From the NCBI GenBank assembly GCA_041586155.1, contig JBFHAT010000041.1, positions 1-24,889 of the forward strand: DNA of 24,889 nt, written 5' to 3'. Positions 14,882 to 20,917 of the stretch are shown here, piece after piece; the stretch's first letter is position 1; each line of letters opens with the position of its first letter. The position numbers and the translations under genes are program-made. This stretch comes from JBFGJH01 sp041586155 (GTDB taxonomy: Bacteria > Actinomycetota > Acidimicrobiia > Spongiisociales > JAENVV01). The notes beneath the pieces were generated by a model that worked only from the letters and a program-made list of their open reading frames with translations, had not been told where the DNA came from and made no database searches.

Positions 14882-15264
14882 ACCGGTGGCTGCTCTTCAC
14901 CCATTTGCTCGGGGCATCGATCTGGCTGGGTGGGATGATCGTCATGGGCGCGCTGGTGCCCTCGTTGCGCCGGGCAGGAGCGTCCCGCGAACACATACGG
15001 GCGGCGGCTCGGCAGTTCGGCAGGGTCAGCTGGGTGGGGATGGGGCTGACCGTGGCGGCGGGCCTGATCGCGGTGGTGATCGAACCCGGCTTGATGGAGC
15101 TTCCGGGCTTCAATGCCAAGGTGGGCCTCGTCGTCATCGCCGCCGGCCTGGCGCTGTGGCACCAGATCGGAGCCTCCCGTCAGTCGCCGCGTGTCCGGGG
15201 CGCCCTCCAGGGGATCATTCTGCTCGTCACTCTTGCGGTGTTCGCGATAGCAGCCGGATGGTGA
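14878..15264 (+). CDS. Four-TM CopD-like membrane protein
   Basis: This 128-residue protein has four predicted membrane helices at about 4-25, 48-68, 81-97 and 108-127. The first helix text HLLGASIWLGGM, with His9 near the membrane face, resembles the CopD/YcnJ copper-transport family and related small four-helix proteins, including DUF2269-type ones. Family assignment is tentative. The ATG overlaps the upstream stop, with AGGGGAG 5 nt before it, so it is co-translated with the two-TM protein. Following csoR-copZ-copA, a copper role is the simplest reading. The stop codon is embedded in a terminator hairpin. Confidence 0.7.
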   Translation: MNRWLLFTHLLGASIWLGGMIVMGALVPSLRRAGASREHIRAAARQFGRVSWVGMGLTVAAGLIAVVIEPGLMELPGFNAKVGLVVIAAGLALWHQIGASRQSPRVRGALQGIILLVTLAVFAIAAGW

Positions 15265-15278
15265 CACCATCCGGCTGC
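15250..15278. terminator. 12-bp hairpin overlapping the stop of the CopD-like gene
   Basis: GCAGCCGGATGG at 15250-15261 pairs with CCATCCGGCTGC at 15267-15278 across a 5-nt loop that contains the TGA stop codon (15262-15264). It lies 22 bp past the end of bS22 on the other strand, so it can serve both convergent transcripts. Confidence 0.75.
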
Positions 15279-15300
15279 TGCGTTGATCGGTGTTGCGCAG

Positions 15301-15393
15301 CTACTTTTTGCGCTTGTGGCGGTTGGCTTTGATGCGTTTGCGGTATTTGTGCTTCGACATCTTCTTGCGCCGCTTCTTGACCAGCGAGCCCAT
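15301..15393 (-). CDS. Small ribosomal protein bS22 (AURKAIP1/COX24 domain)
   Basis: This 30-residue, extremely basic peptide begins MGSLVKKRRKKMSKHKYRK and ends RHKRKK. This is the signature of the AURKAIP1/COX24 domain proteins, found as bS22 in the small ribosomal subunit of mycobacteria. The start ATG at 15393 has AGAAGG 10 nt upstream. It is read towards the hairpin at 15250-15278. It lies downstream of thrB on the same strand, 72 bp apart, with a hairpin between them, so it may have its own promoter (TATAGC on the minus strand near 15428). Genes of this size are easily missed by length cut-offs. Confidence 0.9.
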   Translation of the reverse strand: MGSLVKKRRKKMSKHKYRKRIKANRHKRKK

Positions 15394-15429
15394 GCTTTGA
15401 AAACCTTCTGTCGTTCGGGGTGGCTATAG

Positions 15430-15465
15430 CTTGCCCGGTCCAAGCCGCCGGCGCAAACCGGCAAG
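15430..15465 (-). terminator. Imperfect hairpin directly after thrB
   Basis: On the minus strand CTTGCCGGT (15465-15457) pairs with ACC-GGGCAAG (15439-15430) with one bulged base, around a GC-rich loop. It starts immediately after the thrB stop codon. It may end or attenuate transcription before bS22. Confidence 0.4.
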
Positions 15466-16317
15466 TCAGCCTTCGATCAGTCCTGTCGTCGAGATGTCTT
15501 GCTGCCGCACCTCGAGATCGTACGAAGCGTCCGCGAGGGCCTGCACGACGTCCTCCGCCGCCGATGACTCGACGAACGCCATGACCGTGGGGCCCGCACC
15601 GCTCCAGCAGGCATGGGCAGCTCCTGCGCCGGTGGCGATCGTGATCAGCTCCCGCGCCTGAGGGTTGAGGTCGTGGCGGCCGGTTTCGTGCAGCTCGTCA
15701 CCGACCGCCCCCCGCAAAACCTCGCGATCACCGGTGCGAAGACCCTCGACCAGCGCCATCAATCGGGACAAGCTCCTGACGACTGCCGGGCGGGACACCT
15801 CGGGCGGGAGCACGCGTCTCGCTTCGGCGGTCGACAGGGGTCGGTCGGGGATGGCGAGAACGACCCGCCAATCAGGGTGGAGCTCCAATCGGTGTGGCCG
15901 TTCGCCCGGCATGACGGCCATCAACCCGCCAAAGACGGTGGCGGCCGCGTTGTCGGCGTGGCCTTCGAACTCGCAGACCACTTCGAAGACCCGGTCATGG
16001 TCGATCGAGCCACCGGCGGCGAGCATTGCCGCAGCAGCGCCCGCCGCTGCCGCAGCAGACGATGAACCCAGTCCCCGAGCCAGTGGTATGGCGTTGTTCA
16101 CCGTCATCGCCAACGGGGTGTCCGGACTCACCTTCTGCGCGGCGGCCAGCACCGCGTCGTCCGCACCCTCAGGCAGGCTCGCCGGACCCAGATGATCCAC
16201 TGACCATGCCTCCGCGCGCTCGGCAGCCACGGCAAGCCGGACATCGAGGGCCAGCCCGATGACATCGAAAGCCGGGCCGAGGTTTCCCGACGATGCAGGT
16301 GCCGATACCCGAATCAT
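15466..16317 (-). CDS. thrB: Homoserine kinase ThrB
   Basis: ThrB phosphorylates homoserine with ATP in threonine synthesis. The protein is a GHMP kinase of 283 residues from the chosen start. It opens with VSAPASSGNLGPAFDVIG, the family N-terminus, and has the ATP-binding loop PLARGLGSSSAAAAAG at about 78-93. A third GHMP motif, CWSGAGPTVMAF, lies near the C-terminus. ATG 16317 is chosen on family alignment. ATG 16329 and 16359 are in frame, and a TACAAT box at 16378-16373 implies transcription from about 16366, so the longer 16359 start is possible. No hom or thrC gene is in the window. It diverges from the 97-residue membrane protein. Confidence 0.9.
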   Translation of the reverse strand: MIRVSAPASSGNLGPAFDVIGLALDVRLAVAAERAEAWSVDHLGPASLPEGADDAVLAAAQKVSPDTPLAMTVNNAIPLARGLGSSSAAAAAGAAAAMLAAGGSIDHDRVFEVVCEFEGHADNAAATVFGGLMAVMPGERPHRLELHPDWRVVLAIPDRPLSTAEARRVLPPEVSRPAVVRSLSRLMALVEGLRTGDREVLRGAVGDELHETGRHDLNPQARELITIATGAGAAHACWSGAGPTVMAFVESSAAEDVVQALADASYDLEVRQQDISTTGLIEG

Positions 16318-16372
16318 GCTCGACACCATCGACGAATCGGCTGCTTCGCTCGAGACCATGACATGGCGGGCC

Positions 16373-16378
16373 ATTGTA
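16373..16378 (-). promoter_or_regulatory. -10 box TACAAT, thrB promoter
   Basis: TACAAT on the minus strand has 13 nt to the in-frame ATG 16359. An ATG 8 nt after it (16364) is out of frame. It faces away from the 16409 box, so the two promoters share a short divergent spacer. Confidence 0.5.
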
Positions 16379-16408
16379 GAAGGGACGGCCATCCCGCGAA
16401 CCCGCGTG

Positions 16409-16414
16409 TACGAT
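16409..16414 (+). promoter_or_regulatory. -10 box TACGAT, leaderless promoter
   Basis: TACGAT is followed by 7 nt and then ATG 16422. It is divergent to the thrB promoter, with 30 bp between the two boxes. Confidence 0.5.
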
Positions 16415-16421
16415 CGGCGCG

Positions 16422-16715
16422 ATGGATACGGGCACGGAGCTCGAGAAACCGCGACCGGGTGCCGTCGCCATCGGCCTGGCCGTGGTGGGGGTTCTCGGCT
16501 ACCTGGCGGTTGGCTTCGTCTATCTCAGTAGCGGCCTCGTCGTGCCGTTCCCGTGGCTTGCCGGTTTGTGGGCGATCTGGGTGGGCGGTGCGTTCGTGAT
16601 GGGGCGTACCCTTCGCCAGCGTCCTGCCTGGAGCGTCCTGGTGCCGGTTGCCGCCTTCGGAATCTGGATCGCCGTGCTGCTATTGGGCGAACGGCTGCTC
16701 GGGTGGACCGCCTGA
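16422..16715 (+). CDS. Small three-TM membrane protein
   Basis: This 97-residue protein was not recognised. After a charged N-terminus (residues 1-12) it has three hydrophobic stretches at about 15-35, 41-60 and 70-90. There are no conserved polar residues in the helices that point to transport or catalysis. The ATG is supported by a TACGAT box 7 nt upstream. It is divergent from thrB and convergent with the 137-residue gene. Codon use resembles its neighbours, so it looks like a genuine resident gene. Confidence 0.75.
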   Translation: MDTGTELEKPRPGAVAIGLAVVGVLGYLAVGFVYLSSGLVVPFPWLAGLWAIWVGGAFVMGRTLRQRPAWSVLVPVAAFGIWIAVLLLGERLLGWTA

Positions 16716-16722
16716 GCCGAGG

Positions 16723-17136
16723 TCAGTCCTCCGCACTCCCTCGTTCATAGGCGGCCACTCGGCTCGAGAACCCGTCCAGTTCGCCCGCCGACGGCTCGTG
16801 TGTCCACACCTCGACCCGTGTCAGCTCATCAGCGAAGCGCACTGCTTGGTCGGGTGTCACCACGACGCGCACCGGAATGCCGGCCTCCTCTGTCACATCT
16901 GCATAGCTTCGCAGGATCGCTCGATGCATCGGGCGGTCGAGATCGAGTTCGAAGACGATCCCGTGGGCCTGCTCGAACAATGGACAACTACCATCTTTGG
17001 CCAGGATCGGACACAGCTGTTTCTGTTCCGGTCCGTGACAGACGATTACCTCGTGGCCGAACCGCTCGAGCAACTCTCGCTCGAACTGGCCGCCGCCTTC
17101 AGCAACATCGAGGAGAATGACACTCGCGTCTTTCAT
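16723..17136 (-). CDS. Soluble alpha/beta protein of unknown function with three cysteines
   Basis: This 137-residue protein begins SVILLDVAEGGGQFERELLERFGHEVIVC, a beta-alpha-beta start like a Rossmann or receiver fold, but without the acidic phosphorylation triad of true receivers. Cys33, Cys42 and Cys51 (CHGP, CPIL, CPLF) are evenly spaced by nine residues and could bind metal or form a redox site. The conserved-looking FELDLDRPMHRAILR follows. The start ATG 17136 is decided by a strong AGGAGGT ribosome-binding site 6 nt upstream; the frame is open nine codons further. It ends 7 bp from the convergent membrane gene. No function is proposed. Confidence 0.75.
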   Translation of the reverse strand: MKDASVILLDVAEGGGQFERELLERFGHEVIVCHGPEQKQLCPILAKDGSCPLFEQAHGIVFELDLDRPMHRAILRSYADVTEEAGIPVRVVVTPDQAVRFADELTRVEVWTHEPSAGELDGFSSRVAAYERGSAED

Positions 17137-17252
17137 CTGTCCACCTCCTGACGCCACCACCATGACGCCAAGGGAGAGTCGGCGCCAGAGTCGATGGACA
17201 TGTTGCTCAAGGACCCGATTTGCGCCGAAACTCGATGCTCAGCTCCGGGCAC

Positions 17253-17258
17253 TACCGT
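17253..17258 (+). promoter_or_regulatory. -10 box TACCGT, leaderless promoter
   Basis: TACCGT is followed by 6 nt and then GTG 17265. This selects 17265 over the in-frame ATG 17220 as the start. Confidence 0.45.
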
Positions 17259-17264
17259 GACGGC

Positions 17265-17474
17265 GTGCCCGACATCTTCGACCTCGAACGCCTCTTTGCG
17301 CAGATGGTCGTCGCGCTGGGCCTGGCGCTGGTGGCCGGCAACGGTTTCGCCATGTACAAGCACGCGCGAGGACAACAACCTGAGGGAGCGAGCGGCCAGT
17401 TCAGAGCCGGACGTGCCAGGTTTCTCCTTCTCGTCGGCCTCGTGATGACGGTGTGGGGTGTCATCTCGCTATGA
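17265..17474 (+). CDS. Small two-TM membrane protein
   Basis: This 69-residue protein was not recognised. It has two hydrophobic segments, about residues 12-29 and 50-68, separated by a basic loop (KHARGQQPEGASGQFRAGRAR) that should face the cytoplasm, with both termini outside or re-entrant. The GTG start is supported by the TACCGT box; an upstream ATG would add 15 residues of dissimilar, polar sequence. It lies between the minus-strand 137-residue gene and tRNA-Gly. Short membrane proteins of this type are frequent in actinobacteria and mostly unstudied. Confidence 0.65.
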   Translation: MPDIFDLERLFAQMVVALGLALVAGNGFAMYKHARGQQPEGASGQFRAGRARFLLLVGLVMTVWGVISL

Positions 17475-17520
17475 GCCAGTGCCCGGGTGAGGCGGGTATG
17501 CGCCCAGCGAACCCACGACG

Positions 17521-17526
17521 TACAAT
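17521..17526 (+). promoter_or_regulatory. -10 box TACAAT of tRNA-Gly
   Basis: TACAAT lies 11 nt before the mature tRNA 5' end, which leaves a short leader for RNase P. No clear -35 is seen. Confidence 0.5.
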
Positions 17527-17537
17527 GCCGCCCAGCT

Positions 17538-17608
17538 GCGGGTGTAGTTCAATGGCAGAACACAAGCTTCCCAAGCTTGGAATGCGGGTTCGATTCCCGT
17601 CACCCGCT
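17538..17608 (+). tRNA. tRNA-Gly, anticodon CCC
   Basis: The cloverleaf folds fully: acceptor GCGGGTG with CACCCGC, D arm GTTC/GAAC, anticodon stem CAAGC/GCTTG around loop TTCCCAA (anticodon CCC), and T arm GCGGG/CCCGT with TTCGATT. The discriminator is T. The 3' CCA is not encoded. It closely resembles E. coli glyU. dcd starts 28 bp downstream and may share the primary transcript. Confidence 0.95.
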
Positions 17609-17636
17609 CTCGGGGCGGACACAGTGAGGTTCCAGC

Positions 17637-18203
17637 GTGATCTTCTCGGATCGAACCATCAAAGAAGCAGTCGCGGACGGGCGCATCCGCGTCGATCCGT
17701 ACGACGAGAAGTTCGTCCAACCCTCATCGATCGACCTGCGGGTCGATCGATACTTTCGGGTGTTCGAGAACCACAAGTATCCCCACATCGACCCGATGAC
17801 CCGGCAGGAAGACCTGACCTCGATCGTCGAAGTCGCCGACAACGAGCCCTTCGTGCTGCATCCGGGCGAGTTCGTGCTCGGATCGACCTTGGAGCGAGTA
17901 CGACTGAGCGATGACATCGTCGCACGGCTCGAAGGCAAGTCCAGCCTGGGGAGACTCGGCCTCTTGATCCACTCCACGGCGGGCTTCGTCGACCCGGGTT
18001 TCGACGGCTACCTGACGCTGGAGCTCAGCAACGTCGCCAATCTCCCCATTGCCATCTATCCGGCGATGAAGATCGGCCAGATCTCCTTCTATCAGATGAC
18101 CACCCCGGCCGACGCCCCGTACGGCAGCAGCGGGGCAGGCTCCAAGTACCAAGGCCAACGAGGGCCGACGCCGAGCCGAATTCACCGCGACTTCAAGGGC
18201 TGA
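17637..18203 (+). CDS. dcd: dCTP deaminase, probably the bifunctional dUMP-forming type
   Basis: This 188-residue enzyme of the dUTPase/Dcd trimer family closely resembles M. tuberculosis Dcd, which converts dCTP to dUMP by deamination and diphosphate removal. Shared blocks are LVQPSSIDLR-type text near residue 28 (FVQPSSIDLRVDRYFRVF), RLEGKSSLGRLGL near 97, the catalytic Glu in LTLELSNVANLP near 130, and SGAGSKYQGQRGPTPS near the C-terminus. The GTG start has GAGGT 6 nt upstream. It follows tRNA-Gly by 28 bp and is followed by the sigma factor. Bifunctionality is inferred from similarity to the actinobacterial enzyme, not shown directly. Confidence 0.93.
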   Translation: MIFSDRTIKEAVADGRIRVDPYDEKFVQPSSIDLRVDRYFRVFENHKYPHIDPMTRQEDLTSIVEVADNEPFVLHPGEFVLGSTLERVRLSDDIVARLEGKSSLGRLGLLIHSTAGFVDPGFDGYLTLELSNVANLPIAIYPAMKIGQISFYQMTTPADAPYGSSGAGSKYQGQRGPTPSRIHRDFKG

Positions 18204-18234
18204 CTGCATCCAAACAGGCGCCTCGAGCGTTCTC

Positions 18235-18240
18235 TATGGT
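18235..18240 (+). promoter_or_regulatory. Possible -10 box TATGGT before the sigma factor gene
   Basis: TATGGT directly abuts GTG 18241 and lies 9 nt before in-frame GTG 18250. Usual spacing would put the transcription start near 18247, so 18250 is the more likely start codon. Confidence 0.35.
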
Positions 18241-18249
18241 GTGCAAACG

Positions 18250-18798
18250 GTGATCGACCCCCATGCCTCCGAGCTCGCCAGGGATCTCGATGCGTCATTC
18301 CCCCAGCTGGTCCGGGCCAAGCAAGATCGGCTCTACAGCGGGATCCTACGGTTGGTACGCCATCCTGAAGACGCCGCGGACGTCACTCAGGAGACGCTCA
18401 TCAGGGCCTATCAGGCTCTCCAGCGGTACGACTCGGCTCGGATCCGCGCACTCGCAGTGGATCCCTGGCTGTGGACGATCGCCCTCAATCTGTGCCGCAG
18501 TCGCGGCCGGTCACGCCGACCTCAGCTCGTCCCGATCTTCGACGAGATCACCGAGTCCGGACACCCGGGTGTTCGCCCAGCCGAGCGCGACGCCGAGGCT
18601 GGTTTGGCGGCGGACGAGCTGATCCGCCTTTTACGCCAGCTCAACACGGCCCAACGAGAGGTCATCGTCCTGCATCACCTCGGGGGCCTGACGATGTCCG
18701 AGATCGCCGACGTCACCGAAGCCCCGCTCGGCACCGTGAAGTCCCACTGCACGAGAGGAATGCGCCGTCTGACCGTATTGTCGAAGGAGCAACCATGA
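18250..18798 (+). CDS. ECF-type sigma-70 family RNA polymerase sigma factor
   Basis: This is a 182-residue sigma factor with region 2 (HPEDAADVTQETLIRAYQAL, near residues 38-57, followed by WLWTIALNLCRSRGR) and region 4 (LNTAQREVIVLHHLGGLTMSEIADV, then GTVKSHCTRGMRRL). It has no region 1.1 or 3, so it is a group 4 (ECF) factor. It has no C-terminal extension. GTG 18250 is preferred from the -10 spacing, and GTG 18241 would add three residues. Its stop overlaps the downstream alkyltransferase start as ATGA. In most ECF operons that position holds the anti-sigma factor; here it holds a DNA-repair protein with an Ada-type zinc domain. Confidence 0.92.
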   Translation: MIDPHASELARDLDASFPQLVRAKQDRLYSGILRLVRHPEDAADVTQETLIRAYQALQRYDSARIRALAVDPWLWTIALNLCRSRGRSRRPQLVPIFDEITESGHPGVRPAERDAEAGLAADELIRLLRQLNTAQREVIVLHHLGGLTMSEIADVTEAPLGTVKSHCTRGMRRLTVLSKEQP

Positions 18799-19553
18799 TC
18801 AACGACCTGTTCGCCACCCACCACGCCCCCCGGCGGATCGAAGCCGGCGTCATGCTCGAGACCGGCCTGGCCGATGCCTTGTCCACGGTCGACAGTCCTG
18901 TGGGGCCACTCCACGTCGCTTTCAACGAGACCGGAGTGTCGGCCAGCTCGCTGGCGGACCGAAGCCCGTTTCAACGAATGTTCGAGCAACGCTTTGGCCG
19001 GCCTCTGATCCCGGTCGAGGCTCCGCCCAAGACACTCGCCGGCCGGCTCGATCGAGCGATGGCCGAGCATCGGGTGGGCTCACTCCCTCTCGACCTGCGC
19101 GGAGTCAGCGAGTTCCAACGCAAGGTGCTGAACTTGATCGCCTCGATCCCGCCTGGGGAGGTGCGACCCTACGGCTGGGTAGCCGAGGCCGTCGGCCATC
19201 CCGGTGCCGCCCGCGCCGTCGGCACGACGATGGCGACCAATCCGATCCCCGTGATCCTGCCGTGCCACCGGGTGGTGCGCGCCAGCGGTGACATCGGTTC
19301 GTACCTCTTCGGTCCACAGGTGAAGGCGGCCCTGCTGGCTGCAGAGGGCATGGACGTCGAGCGTCACGAACGTGATGTGGCGGCCGGCCGGAGGTTGAAG
19401 GGTTCGGACACGACCAAGATCGTCTGCTTCCCGACCTGCCGCCACGCTCGCCGCACCACTACCGCCCACGCGGTGTGGTTCCGCGACGCGGCTCAGGCGG
19501 CCGGAGCCGGGTATCGGCCGTGCAAGGTGTGTCGACCTACGGTGTCCGCGTGA
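18795..19553 (+). CDS. O6-alkylguanine-DNA alkyltransferase with C-terminal Ada-type zinc domain
   Basis: This is a 252-residue protein. The alkyltransferase core has the acceptor Cys157 in the invariant PCHRV motif (IPVILPCHRVV) and the helix-turn-helix region IPPGEVRPYGWVAEAVGHPGAARAVG at about 118-143. Residues 205-250 carry Cys211-x3-Cys215-x27-Cys243-x2-Cys246, matching Cys38/42/69/72 of E. coli Ada, where Cys38 takes methyl groups from phosphotriesters and converts Ada into an activator. In E. coli Ada this domain is N-terminal; here it is C-terminal and no AraC-type HTH is present. ATG 18795 has AAGGAG 5 nt upstream and overlaps the sigma factor stop. It overlaps the convergent 386-residue gene by 17 bp. 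Confidence 0.9.
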   Translation: MINDLFATHHAPRRIEAGVMLETGLADALSTVDSPVGPLHVAFNETGVSASSLADRSPFQRMFEQRFGRPLIPVEAPPKTLAGRLDRAMAEHRVGSLPLDLRGVSEFQRKVLNLIASIPPGEVRPYGWVAEAVGHPGAARAVGTTMATNPIPVILPCHRVVRASGDIGSYLFGPQVKAALLAAEGMDVERHERDVAAGRRLKGSDTTKIVCFPTCRHARRTTTAHAVWFRDAAQAAGAGYRPCKVCRPTVSA

Positions 19554-20697
19554 ACACGGAGTCGACCAGGTCGGTCATCTCCAGCTCGTAGGCCTCGTCG
19601 GCGTCGACGTCATAGAAGACCAGAATCGAACGTTCGCTCTCGTCTCGCGACAGGACGAGATAGCGCCCCTGCGATGCCCATACCAACGAGGCGGCTCCCC
19701 CGAGCTCGACCCGGCGCAGGTCGTCTGCGCTCGCCAGGTAGGTGACCAGGCCGCCAGGCTCCTGCACATCGACCGCCAGGAGAGGTCGATAGGGCGACGC
19801 CGTCACCGAGACCACCTGGCCGCCAACCTGGGTCAACCAGCCCGGCTCCACCAGCTCGGAGAGCGACGGATCGGCCCTCTTGATCTCGCCACCGTCGGTC
19901 ACCAACAGCGCACCGTCGTGATCGGTGCCGAGGAATTCATAGGGTCCACGGCCGAGGTCGGCGCCATCCGGTCCGAGCACCAGCAGCTCGCCGTCGGCTT
20001 CGAGTGCGAAGCCGAAATCGGACCATGCTGCGAGTCGCGCTCCCCCTATGTCTGCGACGTAGGTGACGGTCAGGGTCGAGTTGCCCGGCCGCTGGGCAAC
20101 GTCGGCAGCGAACAGTGCCCGTCGCCCTACCTCGACTTCCGCCGTGTAGGCGATGCGCCTTGGCTGGTTCGTGTGCCAGGTGAAGCCGTCAACACCGATG
20201 GCGGCGGGTCCGCTGGCTTGGGCGGACAGCGATCCGATCGCCAACATCGAGCCGTTCCAGACGCTCGGCTCGAAGCGGGCGAAGTAGTTGCCCGAGCGAT
20301 CGAACACTGCGTGCTCGAGCGTGCGGATCCGGGCGGCGGCGTTGGAGCCCGGACCCCACAGCAGCTGATAGAACTGGCTTCCGGACTGATCGATATGGGT
20401 CACGATCAACAGATCACTGAAACCGGGAACGAGCTCGTTGAGGGGGCGTCCAGGAGCCCGTCGCTCGACCGGAGCGGCCGGCTCCCGCAGCGAAGGCGTC
20501 GGCGCGTCGATGGAGAGGTTGGCGCGGTCCCGCACTTGCTCGGCCTGGTCCAGAGCGGCTTGGGTGGGCTCCGACGGCTCGCGATTGGACATGAGCACGA
20601 GGCCGGCCACGATCACGACGACGACACCCAGCGCGATGGCGACTCCCATCATGCCCGGTCGCGCCGACTCGGCGGGCGGCTCCTCGACCCCCAGCAC
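19537..20697 (-). CDS. Membrane-anchored extracytoplasmic protein of unknown function
   Basis: This is a 386-residue protein with a short cytosolic tail, one membrane helix at about residues 16-36, a Pro/Ala-rich stalk to about 85, and an exported domain rich in short beta strands. Repeated elements such as GGARLAAWSDFGFALEADG, GQVVSVTASPYRPLLAVD and LVWASQGRYLVLSRD suggest a degenerate beta-propeller. No lipobox or catalytic motif is seen. GTG 20697 is the first conventional start. The frame is open 13 codons further, and a TAGTCT box 6 nt before an in-frame ATC at 20730 suggests a longer form. The 3' end overlaps the alkyltransferase gene by 17 bp. Confidence 0.75.
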   Translation of the reverse strand: MLGVEEPPAESARPGMMGVAIALGVVVVIVAGLVLMSNREPSEPTQAALDQAEQVRDRANLSIDAPTPSLREPAAPVERRAPGRPLNELVPGFSDLLIVTHIDQSGSQFYQLLWGPGSNAAARIRTLEHAVFDRSGNYFARFEPSVWNGSMLAIGSLSAQASGPAAIGVDGFTWHTNQPRRIAYTAEVEVGRRALFAADVAQRPGNSTLTVTYVADIGGARLAAWSDFGFALEADGELLVLGPDGADLGRGPYEFLGTDHDGALLVTDGGEIKRADPSLSELVEPGWLTQVGGQVVSVTASPYRPLLAVDVQEPGGLVTYLASADDLRRVELGGAASLVWASQGRYLVLSRDESERSILVFYDVDADEAYELEMTDLVDSVFTRTP

Positions 20698-20736
20698 GAT
20701 GGTCTCGTGGTCGCGATCGTATCTCTCGATGGCCTC

Positions 20737-20742
20737 AGACTA
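20737..20742 (-). promoter_or_regulatory. -10 box TAGTCT for the minus-strand anchored protein
   Basis: On the minus strand TAGTCT is followed by 6 nt and then ATC (20730), which is in frame with the gene. If the leaderless spacing used elsewhere holds, translation would start at ATC and add 11 residues. Confidence 0.35.
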
Positions 20743-20771
20743 CGGCGCACCTGCCGCGACGGCACATGATT

Positions 20772-20800
20772 TGCTCAAGATTCGGGCCGACCGGACCGAT
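20772..20800 (+). promoter_or_regulatory. Possible sigma-28/WhiG-like promoter
   Basis: CTCAAG at 20774-20779 and CCGATGA near 20796-20802 resemble flagellar/WhiG-type elements (TAAA-N15-GCCGATAA), imperfectly. It lies upstream of the hairpin region at 20818-20898. The assignment is weak. Confidence 0.25.
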
Positions 20801-20805
20801 GAACC

Positions 20806-20898
20806 TAGGCATAGCTCCTCGTTGTCCTGCCGGTCTATCCCTTCTCCCGGCACGGCGGCGAGACCTAGAAGCCCCCGGCGCCGCCAGTCGGGGGCTTC
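20806..20898 (+). ncRNA. Candidate structured non-coding RNA with terminator
   Basis: This intergenic stretch folds into two hairpins. The first, 20818-20862, has TGCCGG paired with CCGGCA and extends outward to about 15 pairs with one mismatch and three G-U pairs. The second, 20868-20898, is a 10-bp perfect GAAGCCCCCG/CGGGGGCTTC stem. A terminator-like hairpin between two divergent genes is hard to explain unless a short transcript ends there. The boundaries are guesses. No known RNA family was recognised, and an attenuator of the pirin mRNA is less likely because a separate -10 box follows it. Confidence 0.35.
20868..20898 (+). terminator. 10-bp perfect hairpin upstream of pirin
   Basis: GAAGCCCCCG at 20868-20877 pairs with CGGGGGCTTC at 20889-20898 around an 11-nt loop. 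It lies 20 bp before the pirin -10 box, so it would end any transcript arriving from the left. Confidence 0.6.
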
Positions 20899-20917
20899 GC
20901 TCGGTGGTCTGTCGCGG

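Noticed and set aside
18471..18794. 108-codon N-terminal extension of the alkyltransferase across the sigma factor gene
   Set aside because: The text is an out-of-frame reading of the sigma factor. ATG 18795 has AAGGAG 5 nt upstream and an ATGA overlap typical of coupled genes.
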